A stretch of 64,000 nt of DNA, from assembly GCA_947496705.1 (NCBI GenBank), contig CANMDW010000028.1, forward strand, positions 1 through 64,000, in the 5' to 3' direction. Origin of the DNA: an uncultured Aquimarina sp. (GTDB taxonomy: Bacteria; Bacteroidota; Bacteroidia; Flavobacteriales; Flavobacteriaceae). Shown here piece after piece: positions 19,209 to 28,368 of this stretch (within the stretch, counting starts at the first letter, position 1; each line of letters starts with the position of its first letter). A model generated the notes under the pieces. It worked only from the letters and a program-made list of their open reading frames with translations. It searched no databases and was not told the origin of the DNA. Position numbers and translations under genes: made by a program.

Positions 19209-20485
19209 TACTTCTCAGATTTTTTTTCTTTAGTTTCAGAAGTTACCCTATCTCCGGTTTTAAGAATCTTGGTGACTACATTATAAGGCCCGGTTATAAC
19301 TTCTTCTCCTAAGGCCAATCCTTTGGTAATCTCGATATTACTATCATCCTGGATCCCTGTTTCTATAACCCTTAGTTTTGCAGTCTCCCCATTTTTAATA
19401 AATACACATTCAAACTTTTTATCGGTGGTAGACATCTTGTCTTTAGAAGCGTCTTTGAGAACAGCAGAAGTATCGTTCTTGATCACAATGGCACTTATTG
19501 GCACCCCAATCACCCCATTTCTTTTATTGGTTATAACATCTACAGTTGCTGTCATCCCCGGCCGAAAAGGAGAATAGTTCTCTGGTTTGCCTTCAGTCAA
19601 ATCGGTATATGATTCTTCTAGGATACGAACTTTCACCTTAAAATTGGTCACCTGATCAGCACTTACTTCGCTATCTGCCGAATTAGCAATTTCTGTAACC
19701 AGCCCTTTAAATTGTTTTTTTAAATATGCATCAACCTCAACAATTGTAGAATCCCCGATAGAAATTTTCACAATGTCATTTTCATTCACATCTACTTCAA
19801 CTTCCATATTACCAAGATCGGCTACTCGTACAATCTCGGTACCAGCCATTTGTTGTGTTCCCACTACGCGTTCACCCAGCTCTACAGATAATTTAGAAAT
19901 TGTGCCTGCCATAGGAGCATAAATAGTAGTCCTGCTCAAATTATCTTTGGCTTCGTTAACAGTCGCCTGGGCACTTCTTACATTATAATAAGCAGATTTC
20001 TTTGCAGCTTCTGCTACCTCATAAGCAGAAACAGCCCTATCCCACTCTGCTTTAGAAATTACTCCTTTTTCAAATAATTCCTTATTCCGATCATAGCTTA
20101 ATTTTGACTCCTTAAGGCTTGCTTCGGCTTGCTGTAAGCCGGCTCTTACATTTTCTAATGCTGCCTGTGATCTATTTAAACCAGATTGGATAATATCTGG
20201 GTTGATACGCACCAAAAGATCTCCTTTCTGTACCTGCTGACCTTCCTTTATTGGTAAGCTAATGATTTCCCCGGATACTTCAGAAGAAAGTTTGACTTCG
20301 ACTTCGGGTTGAATTTTACCTGTGGCAGCAACGGTTTCAACAATATTGATCTTATCTATTCTGGTAACAGATACTTCTTTGTAGTTTCCGTTTTTACCAA
20401 ACCAACCTGCTTTCTTTCCGGTAACAAGTAATATGATCAAAAGGGTAGCAATCCCTAAAATAATGAGTAGTGTTTTTCTATTCAT
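19208..20485 (-). CDS. Efflux periplasmic adaptor (HlyD/MacA type), distal gene of efflux operon
   Basis: 425 residues. One N-terminal membrane anchor (LLIILGIATLLIILLVTG, about 5-22), a biotinyl-lipoyl-like segment (SGEIISLPIKEGQQVQKGDL), a long alpha-hairpin (about 105-190) and beta-barrel/membrane-proximal domains. Adaptors of this class bridge an inner-membrane pump to TolC. It lies downstream of the TolC gene, separated by 130 bp that includes a palindromic repeat, and is the second adaptor in the cluster. Confidence 0.88.
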   Translation of the reverse strand: MNRKTLLIILGIATLLIILLVTGKKAGWFGKNGNYKEVSVTRIDKINIVETVAATGKIQPEVEVKLSSEVSGEIISLPIKEGQQVQKGDLLVRINPDIIQSGLNRSQAALENVRAGLQQAEASLKESKLSYDRNKELFEKGVISKAEWDRAVSAYEVAEAAKKSAYYNVRSAQATVNEAKDNLSRTTIYAPMAGTISKLSVELGERVVGTQQMAGTEIVRVADLGNMEVEVDVNENDIVKISIGDSTIVEVDAYLKKQFKGLVTEIANSADSEVSADQVTNFKVKVRILEESYTDLTEGKPENYSPFRPGMTATVDVITNKRNGVIGVPISAIVIKNDTSAVLKDASKDKMSTTDKKFECVFIKNGETAKLRVIETGIQDDSNIEITKGLALGEEVITGPYNVVTKILKTGDRVTSETKEKKSEK

Positions 20486-20565
20486 AACGTATTTTAATGT
20501 TAATTCTGTTGCATGAAATAAGTCATAACAATTAAGTTGAAACTAATTGAAATGATTATTGGCAT

Positions 20566-20581
20566 TCCGATAGCTATCGGG
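20566..20581. repeat. Palindromic repeat TCCGATAGCTATCGGGA-type
   Basis: Same 16-bp family as at 5307-5322 with one terminal mismatch (tccgatagctatcggg). It lies between the TolC gene and the distal adaptor and could act as an attenuator in the operon transcript. Confidence 0.65.
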
Positions 20582-20616
20582 ATAAAAACAATAAATATAA
20601 ACAGAAAGCTACTAAT

Positions 20617-22065
20617 TTATAATTTAATATCTGCGATCTTTATTCCGAAATAGAGTTCCAGCACTTTAAGCTTAAAGATATAATCAAATTTGTTTTGCAC
20701 TTCCTGACTCTGTGCATTTTCTAATCTGAACTTTGACTGACTAAAATCGAAGGCATTAGTGAGCCCCACATCATACCGATCTTTTGCATATTCATAAGCT
20801 CTTTCCTGAGCTTTTACCGAAACTAAAGCTGCTTCATATGCCTCGGCAGCACCTTTTGCATCCAAATATGCCTGATATACATTGCTATCCAGATCCAATT
20901 CTGCTTGTTCCAATTGAAACTCCGTTCGTTTTACGTTTACCTTATTTCTTTTTACAGAATTTCTTGTAGAAAACCCATTGAATATGGGTACCGAAAGTGA
21001 TACTCCATAAGAAATCCCATCATTGGTATACAACTGCTCAATAAATGGTGTCGGGCCTCCTTCCAACAAAAGAAAATTTGGAGTCTGGGTTATTACATTT
21101 TGCCCCGTTTCTTCAACCAATCCAATACTTTGAGTTAAAACAGGGTTATTTTCATCCAATACTTGTGAAAATGTGTTTGCTCCTGATTCTCTGGTACTAT
21201 AGCCAAACGAACCGTTTAATGTAGGATAATAAGCTGCTCTTGCGAGTTCAAGATCTTTTTCTGCCAATAGTTTGTTTTGTTCTGCAATCTGTACCTCATA
21301 TCTTGAGTCTCTTGCCTGCGCAATAACCTGATCTATTGGCTTTTCTAATATTTCGACTCCAGGAACCAGATACTCTTGTTCTGCAATATCAAAATTCTCA
21401 TAGTCTTTAATTAACAATGTTTGCGCTAAACCAATCCTTGCAATCTGGACTGAGTTTTCTGCTTGCACGATTCGGGTTAACTCATCTGCCGAAGTAGCTT
21501 CAATTTCTAAGAGATCTCCCTGCGGAAGCACTCCTGCATCTACAAGGTCTTTGGTTCTTTGTAGTTGTTCTAATGTGATCTCATGTTGCTTTTCTATTAC
21601 CTTTAGAGATTCCTTATTTAACAGTACCTGCAAGTAGCTATTCGCAACAAATAAAGCAATATCATCCTTAGATTTACCCAGATTATATTGACTTAGCAGT
21701 TTATTAAGTTTAGCCCTTTGAAAAGTCTTTATATTTCTCAACCCATTAAATATAGTTATCCCAACATTCACTCCATAATTCGAACTTCTAAAAGTTTGTG
21801 TACTATTGGTATTTGTAATTGGGTCTGTAACCAAACCTGAATTCCAAAAATTTGAAGCAGATGCATTTAATGAAGGTAGAAAATTGCCAATAGCATCAAG
21901 TCTATCAATACTGGTAGCTTCTACGTCAAGCTCTGATTGTTTTATAGTGATATTATTTTCTAAGGCATACTCGACACACTCTCTTAATGTCCATTTTTTT
22001 TCTTGTGCTTGTGTGCCCAACACCCCAAGAAGTGCACAACATAAAAATACTATTTTAATTCTCAT
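20617..22065 (-). CDS. TolC-family outer-membrane efflux protein
   Basis: 482 residues with a signal peptide (ends GTQAQ). It starts mature with KWTLRECVEYALENNITIKQ, the classic TolC/OEP opening, and contains the two internal repeats with long coiled-coil helices (RTKDLVDAGVLPQGDLLEIEA; AYEYAKDRYDVGLTNAFDF). It forms the trimeric outer-membrane exit duct for the MacB-like transporter encoded upstream in the same operon. Confidence 0.92.
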   Translation of the reverse strand: MRIKIVFLCCALLGVLGTQAQEKKWTLRECVEYALENNITIKQSELDVEATSIDRLDAIGNFLPSLNASASNFWNSGLVTDPITNTNSTQTFRSSNYGVNVGITIFNGLRNIKTFQRAKLNKLLSQYNLGKSKDDIALFVANSYLQVLLNKESLKVIEKQHEITLEQLQRTKDLVDAGVLPQGDLLEIEATSADELTRIVQAENSVQIARIGLAQTLLIKDYENFDIAEQEYLVPGVEILEKPIDQVIAQARDSRYEVQIAEQNKLLAEKDLELARAAYYPTLNGSFGYSTRESGANTFSQVLDENNPVLTQSIGLVEETGQNVITQTPNFLLLEGGPTPFIEQLYTNDGISYGVSLSVPIFNGFSTRNSVKRNKVNVKRTEFQLEQAELDLDSNVYQAYLDAKGAAEAYEAALVSVKAQERAYEYAKDRYDVGLTNAFDFSQSKFRLENAQSQEVQNKFDYIFKLKVLELYFGIKIADIKL

Positions 22066-22226
22066 ACGTTTAAAATTTATAGCTCCCCCTTTCTCACAAG
22101 AAATAGTCTATATCTTTTACTATTTCATGCATACTCAGTATATGTATCTATTTAATTGATGTTGTTACAGATATTTTTAAAAGTTTTGTTTTTGAAGTCT
22201 GTCAAATATACAAACTTGACAGTATA

Positions 22227-23348
22227 CTAGTCCTCACCTTCTTCACCTTCTTTCTTTATGGGTTCGGTTTTATTCCAGATCTTAATCTCATCTTCTTCAG
22301 TAATTCCTGAAAGGATTTCAACATTAATTCCATCAGAAAGTCCTATTTCAACATCTTTTCTTTCAAACTCCTGATCTCCTGTCTTAATTTCTACATAGGG
22401 TTTTTCTGTTTCTCTATCAAATTGCAATAATGCTTCTTTTATCACTAGAATGTCGTTTTTGGTATCCAATACAATGGAAGCATTTGCACTATATCCTGCT
22501 CTTATAAAATATGATGTATCCAAAAAAACTTCTCCTTCGATCTTAAACTGAACTGCGCCCTGCTCTTCATTACCTTTGGGGGCTATAAATTTTAATTTTG
22601 CATCAAACTCTTTGTCTCTTATTGCTCCCAGACTCACTTTAAGCGGCATATCCATTTTAAGTTTATTTACTTCGGCCTCATCTACTTTTCCTTCAAAAAT
22701 CATCTTACCAAGATCGGCTATCGTTGCTACGGTAGTTCCGTCATTAAAATTATTACTCTGAATCACCTGATCTCCTTCTTCTACCGGGATTTCTAAAATA
22801 GTACCTGCCACCGAAGCTCTTATGTTTGTAATCGCTTGTGCACCTCCTGTTGACCCTTGACGAATTATCTGAAGGTCATTTTGAGCATTTTTTACTTCCT
22901 GTTTTGCTTGATCATAACGCAATTGTACATTTTGAAAGTCTTGAGTTGATATTACTCCTTTATCAAAAAGTGCTTTATTACGGTCATAATCTTGTTTGGC
23001 ATTCCCCAGGCTTATTTCGGCATTTTTTACACGCCCTCTTGCACTGTTTAATGATTGCTCATTCGGCACTACTTTTACTTTGGCAATTAAATCTCCCGTC
23101 TTTATTGTAGCACCTTCATTTACGTATATTTTTTCGATAATACCTGAAACCTGAGGTTTGATTTCTACCTCATCCTCGGGAACTACCTTTCCGGTTGCAA
23201 CTGTTTTTTCTTCAATAGAGGTTCTAAATGCTTTTTCTGTGGTAAATACAATAGGTGATTTACTATTGGAGTCTATTAAATATTTTCCTGAAAAACCTAG
23301 TGCAACAACAAAAAACACCACTAGTAAAATTTTAAAAATTTTTTTCAT
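22227..23348 (-). CDS. Efflux periplasmic adaptor (HlyD/MacA type)
   Basis: 373 residues: N-terminal anchor helix (ILLVVFFVVALGFSGKYLI), lipoyl half-motifs (SGIIEKIYVNEGATIKTGDL), alpha-hairpin (about 100-165) and beta-barrel. The acidic C-terminus ends KKEGEEGED. It follows the permease genes by 38 bp, so it is the adaptor most directly tied to the ABC permeases. Confidence 0.88.
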   Translation of the reverse strand: MKKIFKILLVVFFVVALGFSGKYLIDSNSKSPIVFTTEKAFRTSIEEKTVATGKVVPEDEVEIKPQVSGIIEKIYVNEGATIKTGDLIAKVKVVPNEQSLNSARGRVKNAEISLGNAKQDYDRNKALFDKGVISTQDFQNVQLRYDQAKQEVKNAQNDLQIIRQGSTGGAQAITNIRASVAGTILEIPVEEGDQVIQSNNFNDGTTVATIADLGKMIFEGKVDEAEVNKLKMDMPLKVSLGAIRDKEFDAKLKFIAPKGNEEQGAVQFKIEGEVFLDTSYFIRAGYSANASIVLDTKNDILVIKEALLQFDRETEKPYVEIKTGDQEFERKDVEIGLSDGINVEILSGITEEDEIKIWNKTEPIKKEGEEGED

Positions 23349-23386
23349 CTGATTTTTGATTGATTTAATTATTCTAATTTTTTATT

Positions 23387-24652
23387 TTATTCTTCTCTTA
23401 ATGCCTCTATTGGCTTTATACTTACTGCTTTTTGTGCCGGGATTAGCCCTATTAAAGTACCCAACAATACTATAGATAGCAATGCCCCTACAACGGCAAA
23501 GAAATCTACTGTGGGGTTTAAAATGGGGATATCATCATTATTGCCAATAGCAGTATTGATACCCCATAGCAGTAAGGTACCAGAAATAAAACCTAACAAT
23601 CCTGCCAAAAAAGTAAGTAAAATAGACTCTAGCATGATTTGTCCTCTTACCTCTGCCGGCGTGGCTCCCAATGCCCTTCGCACTCCAATCTCACGTGTAC
23701 GCTCTTTTACGGTAATTAAAAGCACATTCCCTATGGCAATAACTCCTGCTATTAATGTGGCAATCCCAACGATATATGTTATCAATCGCATTCCCCCAAG
23801 AAACCCATTCACTTTTGCTATTTCTTCGCCCAGGTTAAAACTACCAAATGCCTGTGTATCATCGGGGTGTACATTGTGCTCTCTCTTAAGTATCGTTTTT
23901 ATGATAGTCTCTGTATTTACAATATTCTTATCTGCCTTGGCAGTAATTACCATCCATGAAATATTTCTACCCTGGTTAAAGATGGTTTGGAATGTTGTGA
24001 ATGGTAGAAAAATAGAATCATCACCCTCAAATCCTCCTGCTTGTGTAGGTTTATATACTCCTATTACTTTAAAATAAATTCCATTAATTCTTACAAAACC
24101 CCCTATTACTTCTTCATCTTTATCATAAAACTGTTTATAAATATCTTCGCCTATCACACAAACCTTTCGTTCATATTTAATATCCTCTTCATTAATAAAT
24201 CTTCCGCCATCAAATATCTTTTTCTTTGACACCTTATCTATAGTAGGATAATCACCAAATACTTTAAATGCCCCAGATTTTGAACCTCTTACAAATTGAC
24301 CTGGAGGGGTTCCCCATTGACCAGTTACGTTACGAGGTGCTATGTACTCAATATCATCGACCTGAGACTCTAAAGCTTCAACATCATCCAGGGTAAGTTG
24401 CATTCTTCTTCCTCTTTTAAAGCCTTCATTAGGAATACTGGTTTGTTGCCCCCAAAGAAACATGGTATTGGTGGCAAAATCATTAAACTGACTCCTAAAA
24501 CTATTATCCAGGCCTTTGGCCATACCCAAAAGAAATACAAATAAAAATACTCCCCAGGTCACACCAATAACCGTGATGATGGTCCTTATTTTGTTTTTAC
24601 GGATAGCTCCGTAAATTTCTTGCCAGGTATCTCTTTCGAATATAAATTTCAT
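23387..24652 (-). CDS. MacB-like ABC transporter permease 2
   Basis: 421 residues: one N-terminal transmembrane helix (about 20-40), a large periplasmic MacB_PCD domain (about 45-270) and three C-terminal helices of the FtsX domain. The coupling region TREIGVRRALGATPAEVRGQIMLES is typical. It lies 16 bp after the other permease. The two permeases are homologous but distinct, suggesting a heterodimeric transporter with the single ATPase. Confidence 0.9.
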   Translation of the reverse strand: MKFIFERDTWQEIYGAIRKNKIRTIITVIGVTWGVFLFVFLLGMAKGLDNSFRSQFNDFATNTMFLWGQQTSIPNEGFKRGRRMQLTLDDVEALESQVDDIEYIAPRNVTGQWGTPPGQFVRGSKSGAFKVFGDYPTIDKVSKKKIFDGGRFINEEDIKYERKVCVIGEDIYKQFYDKDEEVIGGFVRINGIYFKVIGVYKPTQAGGFEGDDSIFLPFTTFQTIFNQGRNISWMVITAKADKNIVNTETIIKTILKREHNVHPDDTQAFGSFNLGEEIAKVNGFLGGMRLITYIVGIATLIAGVIAIGNVLLITVKERTREIGVRRALGATPAEVRGQIMLESILLTFLAGLLGFISGTLLLWGINTAIGNNDDIPILNPTVDFFAVVGALLSIVLLGTLIGLIPAQKAVSIKPIEALREE

Positions 24653-24668
24653 TTCAACTTGATTTTAG

Positions 24669-25898
24669 TTATTCGTCCCTTAATGCAATAATAGGTTTTA
24701 TCTTTGCTGCTCTTCTGGCCGGGATATAACCTGCCAAAAGTCCAAAAAATATTAATACCATTGTTGCTATCATAATAACACCTGTCTCTACTCTTGGATT
24801 AAGAATAAAGAACTCTTCGAGGTTATTGCCAATCATTTTAAGGGCAAAAATCCCTAAAATCAATCCAAGATATCCTGCTACCGATGTTATTAGAACCGAC
24901 TCCTGAAGCACCATAGCGATAATAGACCTTGGGGATGCCCCCAATGCTTTTCTTATGCCTAATTCTTTGGTACGTTCTTTAACACTAAAAGTCATGATAT
25001 TACCAATACCGATAACTCCTGAAATCAGGGTTCCTATGCCCACAACAAATATGATCACATAAATACCACCCAGAATCACCATAGTCTCTTTGATATCTTC
25101 GGCAAAACTTCGCACTCTGATAGCACTTTGATCATCTGGAGCCACCTTAAATTTTTTCTTAAAATCTTCTTCAATTTGATTGGCAAAAGCAATCGCTTGC
25201 TCTGTACTCATCACCATATTATAGGTTAGATTTATCTGATTTATATGGTCATTATTTCCATAAAGTAACTGTGCTGTTTTATAAGACAAGTATATGATGC
25301 GTTCTTCATTATCACCCCCACTATCCTGGAAAACCCCAACTATCTTGTAGGCTATCCCATCCATTTCCAGCATTTTACCGAGTGCATTTTCATTCTTAAA
25401 AAGATCCTTTTCTACTAATCTTCCTATCACGATATTTTTTGTGCGTTCTTCTAAATCTGCTTCATTAAGATATCGCCCTTTCATCATGATGGTTTTCTCC
25501 AAATACTGATGATCTGGGTGAACCGCTCTCACATTATAGCTTCCCGATTCTTTTTTATATTTTGCCAATCCATTGCGATAAATTCTTGGAGTTGCGAACT
25601 CAACTTTACCTATATAATTCTCTTTTATGAACTCAAAATCTTCATTTTTGAACTGAATTTTTCTATTCTCCTGAAAACCCTTATATGCCTTTGAAGTATT
25701 TCCTCCGCGAATGAATATTACGTTTTGTGCATCATCTACAAAACTGCTCAAAAAACTATTTAACAATCCATTACCCAATCCAAGCAAAATCGTAAAAATA
25801 AGGATCCCTAATGCAACTGTAAACCCCGAAAGGAACGTGCGTAGCTTGTTCTTTCCTATTGCTTCAAATATTTCTCCCCATCGGTCTCTATCAAACAT
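24669..25898 (-). CDS. MacB-like ABC transporter permease 1
   Basis: 409 residues with the same architecture as the next gene: N-terminal helix (TFLSGFTVALGILIFTILLG), periplasmic domain, FtsX C-terminus with RTKELGIRKALGASPRSIIA. It overlaps the ATPase gene by 8 bp, indicating coupled translation. MacB-type systems drive export from the periplasm through TolC by mechanotransmission. Confidence 0.9.
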   Translation of the reverse strand: MFDRDRWGEIFEAIGKNKLRTFLSGFTVALGILIFTILLGLGNGLLNSFLSSFVDDAQNVIFIRGGNTSKAYKGFQENRKIQFKNEDFEFIKENYIGKVEFATPRIYRNGLAKYKKESGSYNVRAVHPDHQYLEKTIMMKGRYLNEADLEERTKNIVIGRLVEKDLFKNENALGKMLEMDGIAYKIVGVFQDSGGDNEERIIYLSYKTAQLLYGNNDHINQINLTYNMVMSTEQAIAFANQIEEDFKKKFKVAPDDQSAIRVRSFAEDIKETMVILGGIYVIIFVVGIGTLISGVIGIGNIMTFSVKERTKELGIRKALGASPRSIIAMVLQESVLITSVAGYLGLILGIFALKMIGNNLEEFFILNPRVETGVIMIATMVLIFFGLLAGYIPARRAAKIKPIIALRDE

Positions 25899-26592
25899 AT
25901 TGAGATGCCCTTACTTGTTCTACCTCTTTATCTTCTACAATTACACCATCTTTAAGGTGCACTATACGTTTACACATATTGGCAATATCCTGTTCGTGAG
26001 TGACTACCAAAATTGTTTTTCCTTCATCATTAATCCCCTGGATAATATCCATAACTTCATACGAAGTAGTACTGTCCAACGCCCCTGTAGGTTCGTCGGC
26101 TAATAGTACTTTGGGATCGGCAGCCAATGCACGGGCAATAGCCACACGCTGTTTTTGACCTCCCGAAAGTTCACTGGGCAAATGTGTTGCCCAATTGGTT
26201 AAACCTACCTTACCCAGATAATTCATAGCTTTCTCGGTTCTTTCTTTGCGATTTTTGCGCTGATAGTATAAAGGCAATGCAACATTTTCTAAAGCAGTCT
26301 TATAATTAATAAGATTGAAAGACTGAAAAACAAATCCCAGAAATTTATTGCGGTATTGTGCGGCTTTAGTTTCATTCAGCCCTTTGATGGGAACATTATC
26401 CAAAAAGTAACTTCCACCGTCTGCCTCATCCAGCATGCCCAGAATGTTCAGTAATGTTGATTTCCCTGAACCCGATGATCCCATGATAGCAACAAGTTCT
26501 CCTTCTTTTACGCTAAAATTTATTCCTTTGAGTACATGAAGCGAATTGCTCCCCATCTGGTAAGATTTATGTAAGTCTTTAATTTCAATCAT
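25891..26592 (-). CDS. ABC transporter ATP-binding protein (MacB/LolD type)
   Basis: 233 residues. Walker A GSSGSGKST, Q-loop FVFQSFNL, signature LSGGQKQRVAIARAL, Walker B VLLADEPTGALDS and the H-loop VVTHE are all present, so it should be active. It is the first gene of the six-gene efflux operon, which reads ATPase, permease, permease, adaptor, TolC, adaptor. Substrate unknown; peptides, macrolide-like compounds and lipids are all possible in this family. Confidence 0.93.
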   Translation of the reverse strand: MIEIKDLHKSYQMGSNSLHVLKGINFSVKEGELVAIMGSSGSGKSTLLNILGMLDEADGGSYFLDNVPIKGLNETKAAQYRNKFLGFVFQSFNLINYKTALENVALPLYYQRKNRKERTEKAMNYLGKVGLTNWATHLPSELSGGQKQRVAIARALAADPKVLLADEPTGALDSTTSYEVMDIIQGINDEGKTILVVTHEQDIANMCKRIVHLKDGVIVEDKEVEQVRASQYV

Positions 26593-26809
26593 AATACTTG
26601 ATTAAGATACACAAGACATAAAATGTATGCCTCGATAAAATTGAAACTCACTAACTATAAGATAACTAATCTTGTCAATCTTACTGTTTTTCCCTTGAAT
26701 ACTTTTTGATTGGCTAGTGTAGTCTTGTACATAAGACTAACTTCTAACTGTTTTTGTTACAACCTAATTTGTTATGAAAATGTTAAAAAAATACAAATGA
26801 GGTGCTTTT

Positions 26810-27040
26810 TCACTCTTCGGCAGTTGTAGCATTCTTTTTATTTCTGTAAATAAAATATCCTACTACCCCTATTAATATATAAGGTATAATCATTAAGTAG
26901 ACAATGCCGTTATTAATTCCTTTTGCAGTTTCCTGGCCTTCTTCACTTTCTAAAACTGCTCTGCACATAGCGCATTGAGCATCTGCCGGGAAGGAAATGA
27001 ACAATAAAAACAGGATTATGTATACAATCTTTCGATTCAT
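26810..27040 (-). CDS. Small membrane protein with CxxC motif near oxidase-assembly genes
   Basis: 76 residues: signal peptide (ends PADAQ), a CAMCRA motif right at the mature N-terminus, and one C-terminal transmembrane helix (YLMIIPYILIGVVGYFIYR). It follows the DUF420 gene by 48 bp with a small palindromic repeat between. Small proteins like this recur beside Sco/Cox genes in Flavobacteriia. A role in copper handling or redox during oxidase assembly is plausible but unproven. Confidence 0.7.
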   Translation of the reverse strand: MNRKIVYIILFLLFISFPADAQCAMCRAVLESEEGQETAKGINNGIVYLMIIPYILIGVVGYFIYRNKKNATTAEE

Positions 27041-27046
27041 TTGTAG

Positions 27047-27066
27047 ATTCCAGCCTACGCTGGAAT
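27047..27066. repeat. REP-like hairpin attccagc...gctggaat
   Basis: 8-bp arms with a 4-base loop inside the motif gattccagcctacgctggaatgaca, a type of small palindromic intergenic repeat. Confidence 0.5.
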
Positions 27067-27088
27067 GACAGATTAAGGTTTTTAAATA

Positions 27089-27631
27089 TTAACTGTAATA
27101 TGGTGATATCATCAAATATACAATTACCCCGGTAACAGCGACATATAACCATATCGGGAATGTAATTCTTGCTACTTTTTTATGCATATCAAATTGTTTT
27201 GTCAAAGCCCTCACATAAGTGATCAATACAAAAGGAATAACCACCACAGATAATACGATATGAGTGATCAAAATAAAATAATACACATATCGTATTGCAC
27301 CTTCTCCTCCAAATTTGGTAGAATCACTGGTCATATGATAGGCCACATACATCACCAAAAATAACACTGAACACAGAATTGCGGTTTTCATTAAACCCTC
27401 ATGCAGCTTTACTTTTTTGTTTTTGATCGCCCATAATGCTGCAAGAAGAATCACAGCGGTCAGGCCATTTATTGATGCATAAATGGGAGGTAAAAAGGTT
27501 AAGGGTTCTACATCAAATCCTAATCTTCTTAAATTAATTCCGAATAATGCTGCTACTGCAAGAGGAATAATAACCGATAATGTTACAATCCACTTATTAT
27601 ATTTTTTCTCTATTGCCGATGGGTTATTCAT
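27089..27631 (-). CDS. DUF420 family membrane protein
   Basis: 180 residues with five predicted transmembrane helices and several conserved-looking histidines near membrane edges (HEGLMKTA, VAYHMTSD, THIVLSVVV). DUF420 proteins cluster with cytochrome oxidase assembly genes; some relatives are linked to cytochrome biogenesis. The start overlaps the Sco stop by 8 bp, so the two are cotranslated. Confidence 0.85.
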   Translation of the reverse strand: MNNPSAIEKKYNKWIVTLSVIIPLAVAALFGINLRRLGFDVEPLTFLPPIYASINGLTAVILLAALWAIKNKKVKLHEGLMKTAILCSVLFLVMYVAYHMTSDSTKFGGEGAIRYVYYFILITHIVLSVVVIPFVLITYVRALTKQFDMHKKVARITFPIWLYVAVTGVIVYLMISPYYS

Positions 27632-28358
27632 TATGTTTTAATAGTTTTTTGATGTCTTCCAATAAAATAGTAATCTGTTCTTCTTCTCCGTTTTCATCAA
27701 CCTTCTCCTCAACACCGATGGTTCCGCGATAGTAAATAATCGGGTTGCCAGACACATCATATCTCGATCTTATATACCCTTCTTGATCGATGAGTGCAAA
27801 ATAACCGTTATGTTCAAATCCGCCAGGTACATCGGGATTCTCTGCAGCATAAATATTAAATCCGGCATTGGCAAGTTCATAAATTCCTTCTCTGTCACCG
27901 GTTAAAAAATGCCAGTCGGGATCGGTAACCTTATAATTTTCTGCATACTTTTTGAGCCTGGTGGGTGTATCAAATTTAGGATTGATAGTAAAAGAAGCGA
28001 CCCCAAAATCTTCATACTCTTTCAGTTGATTTTGTAAATACACCAAATTTCTATTCATTTTTGGACAAATCGTAGGGCAACTGGTAAAGAAAAACTCAGC
28101 TATATATACTTTTCCTTTATAATCATGGTTGGTTATCATGATACTATCCTGATTCAGGAATGCAAATTCGGGCACCTTTTTGGGCGTGCCATTGAGCTTT
28201 ATATAGGATAGTTTTTCGTTTGTAACAGGATTACTGGCGCTCATCCTGTCATTTTTTACTATAGAAGTATTTTTCACCCTATTCACAATTCTTGGGATAA
28301 AGATGATCCCAAAAATCAATATAATAAATGATATGCCAACGTATGAATACTTTTTCAT
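27624..28358 (-). CDS. Sco family copper-chaperone protein
   Basis: 244 residues: an N-terminal anchor helix (ISFIILIFGIIFIPRIV) and a thioredoxin-fold Sco domain. The copper-binding CxxxC is present (FTSCPTICPKMN), and the distal His is in GGFEHNGYFALID. Sco proteins deliver copper to, or reduce, the CuA centre of cytochrome oxidase on the periplasmic side. This fits the subunit III/IV genes just upstream. Confidence 0.92.
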   Translation of the reverse strand: MKKYSYVGISFIILIFGIIFIPRIVNRVKNTSIVKNDRMSASNPVTNEKLSYIKLNGTPKKVPEFAFLNQDSIMITNHDYKGKVYIAEFFFTSCPTICPKMNRNLVYLQNQLKEYEDFGVASFTINPKFDTPTRLKKYAENYKVTDPDWHFLTGDREGIYELANAGFNIYAAENPDVPGGFEHNGYFALIDQEGYIRSRYDVSGNPIIYYRGTIGVEEKVDENGEEEQITILLEDIKKLLKHNE

Positions 28359-28368
28359 TAGATATTAC

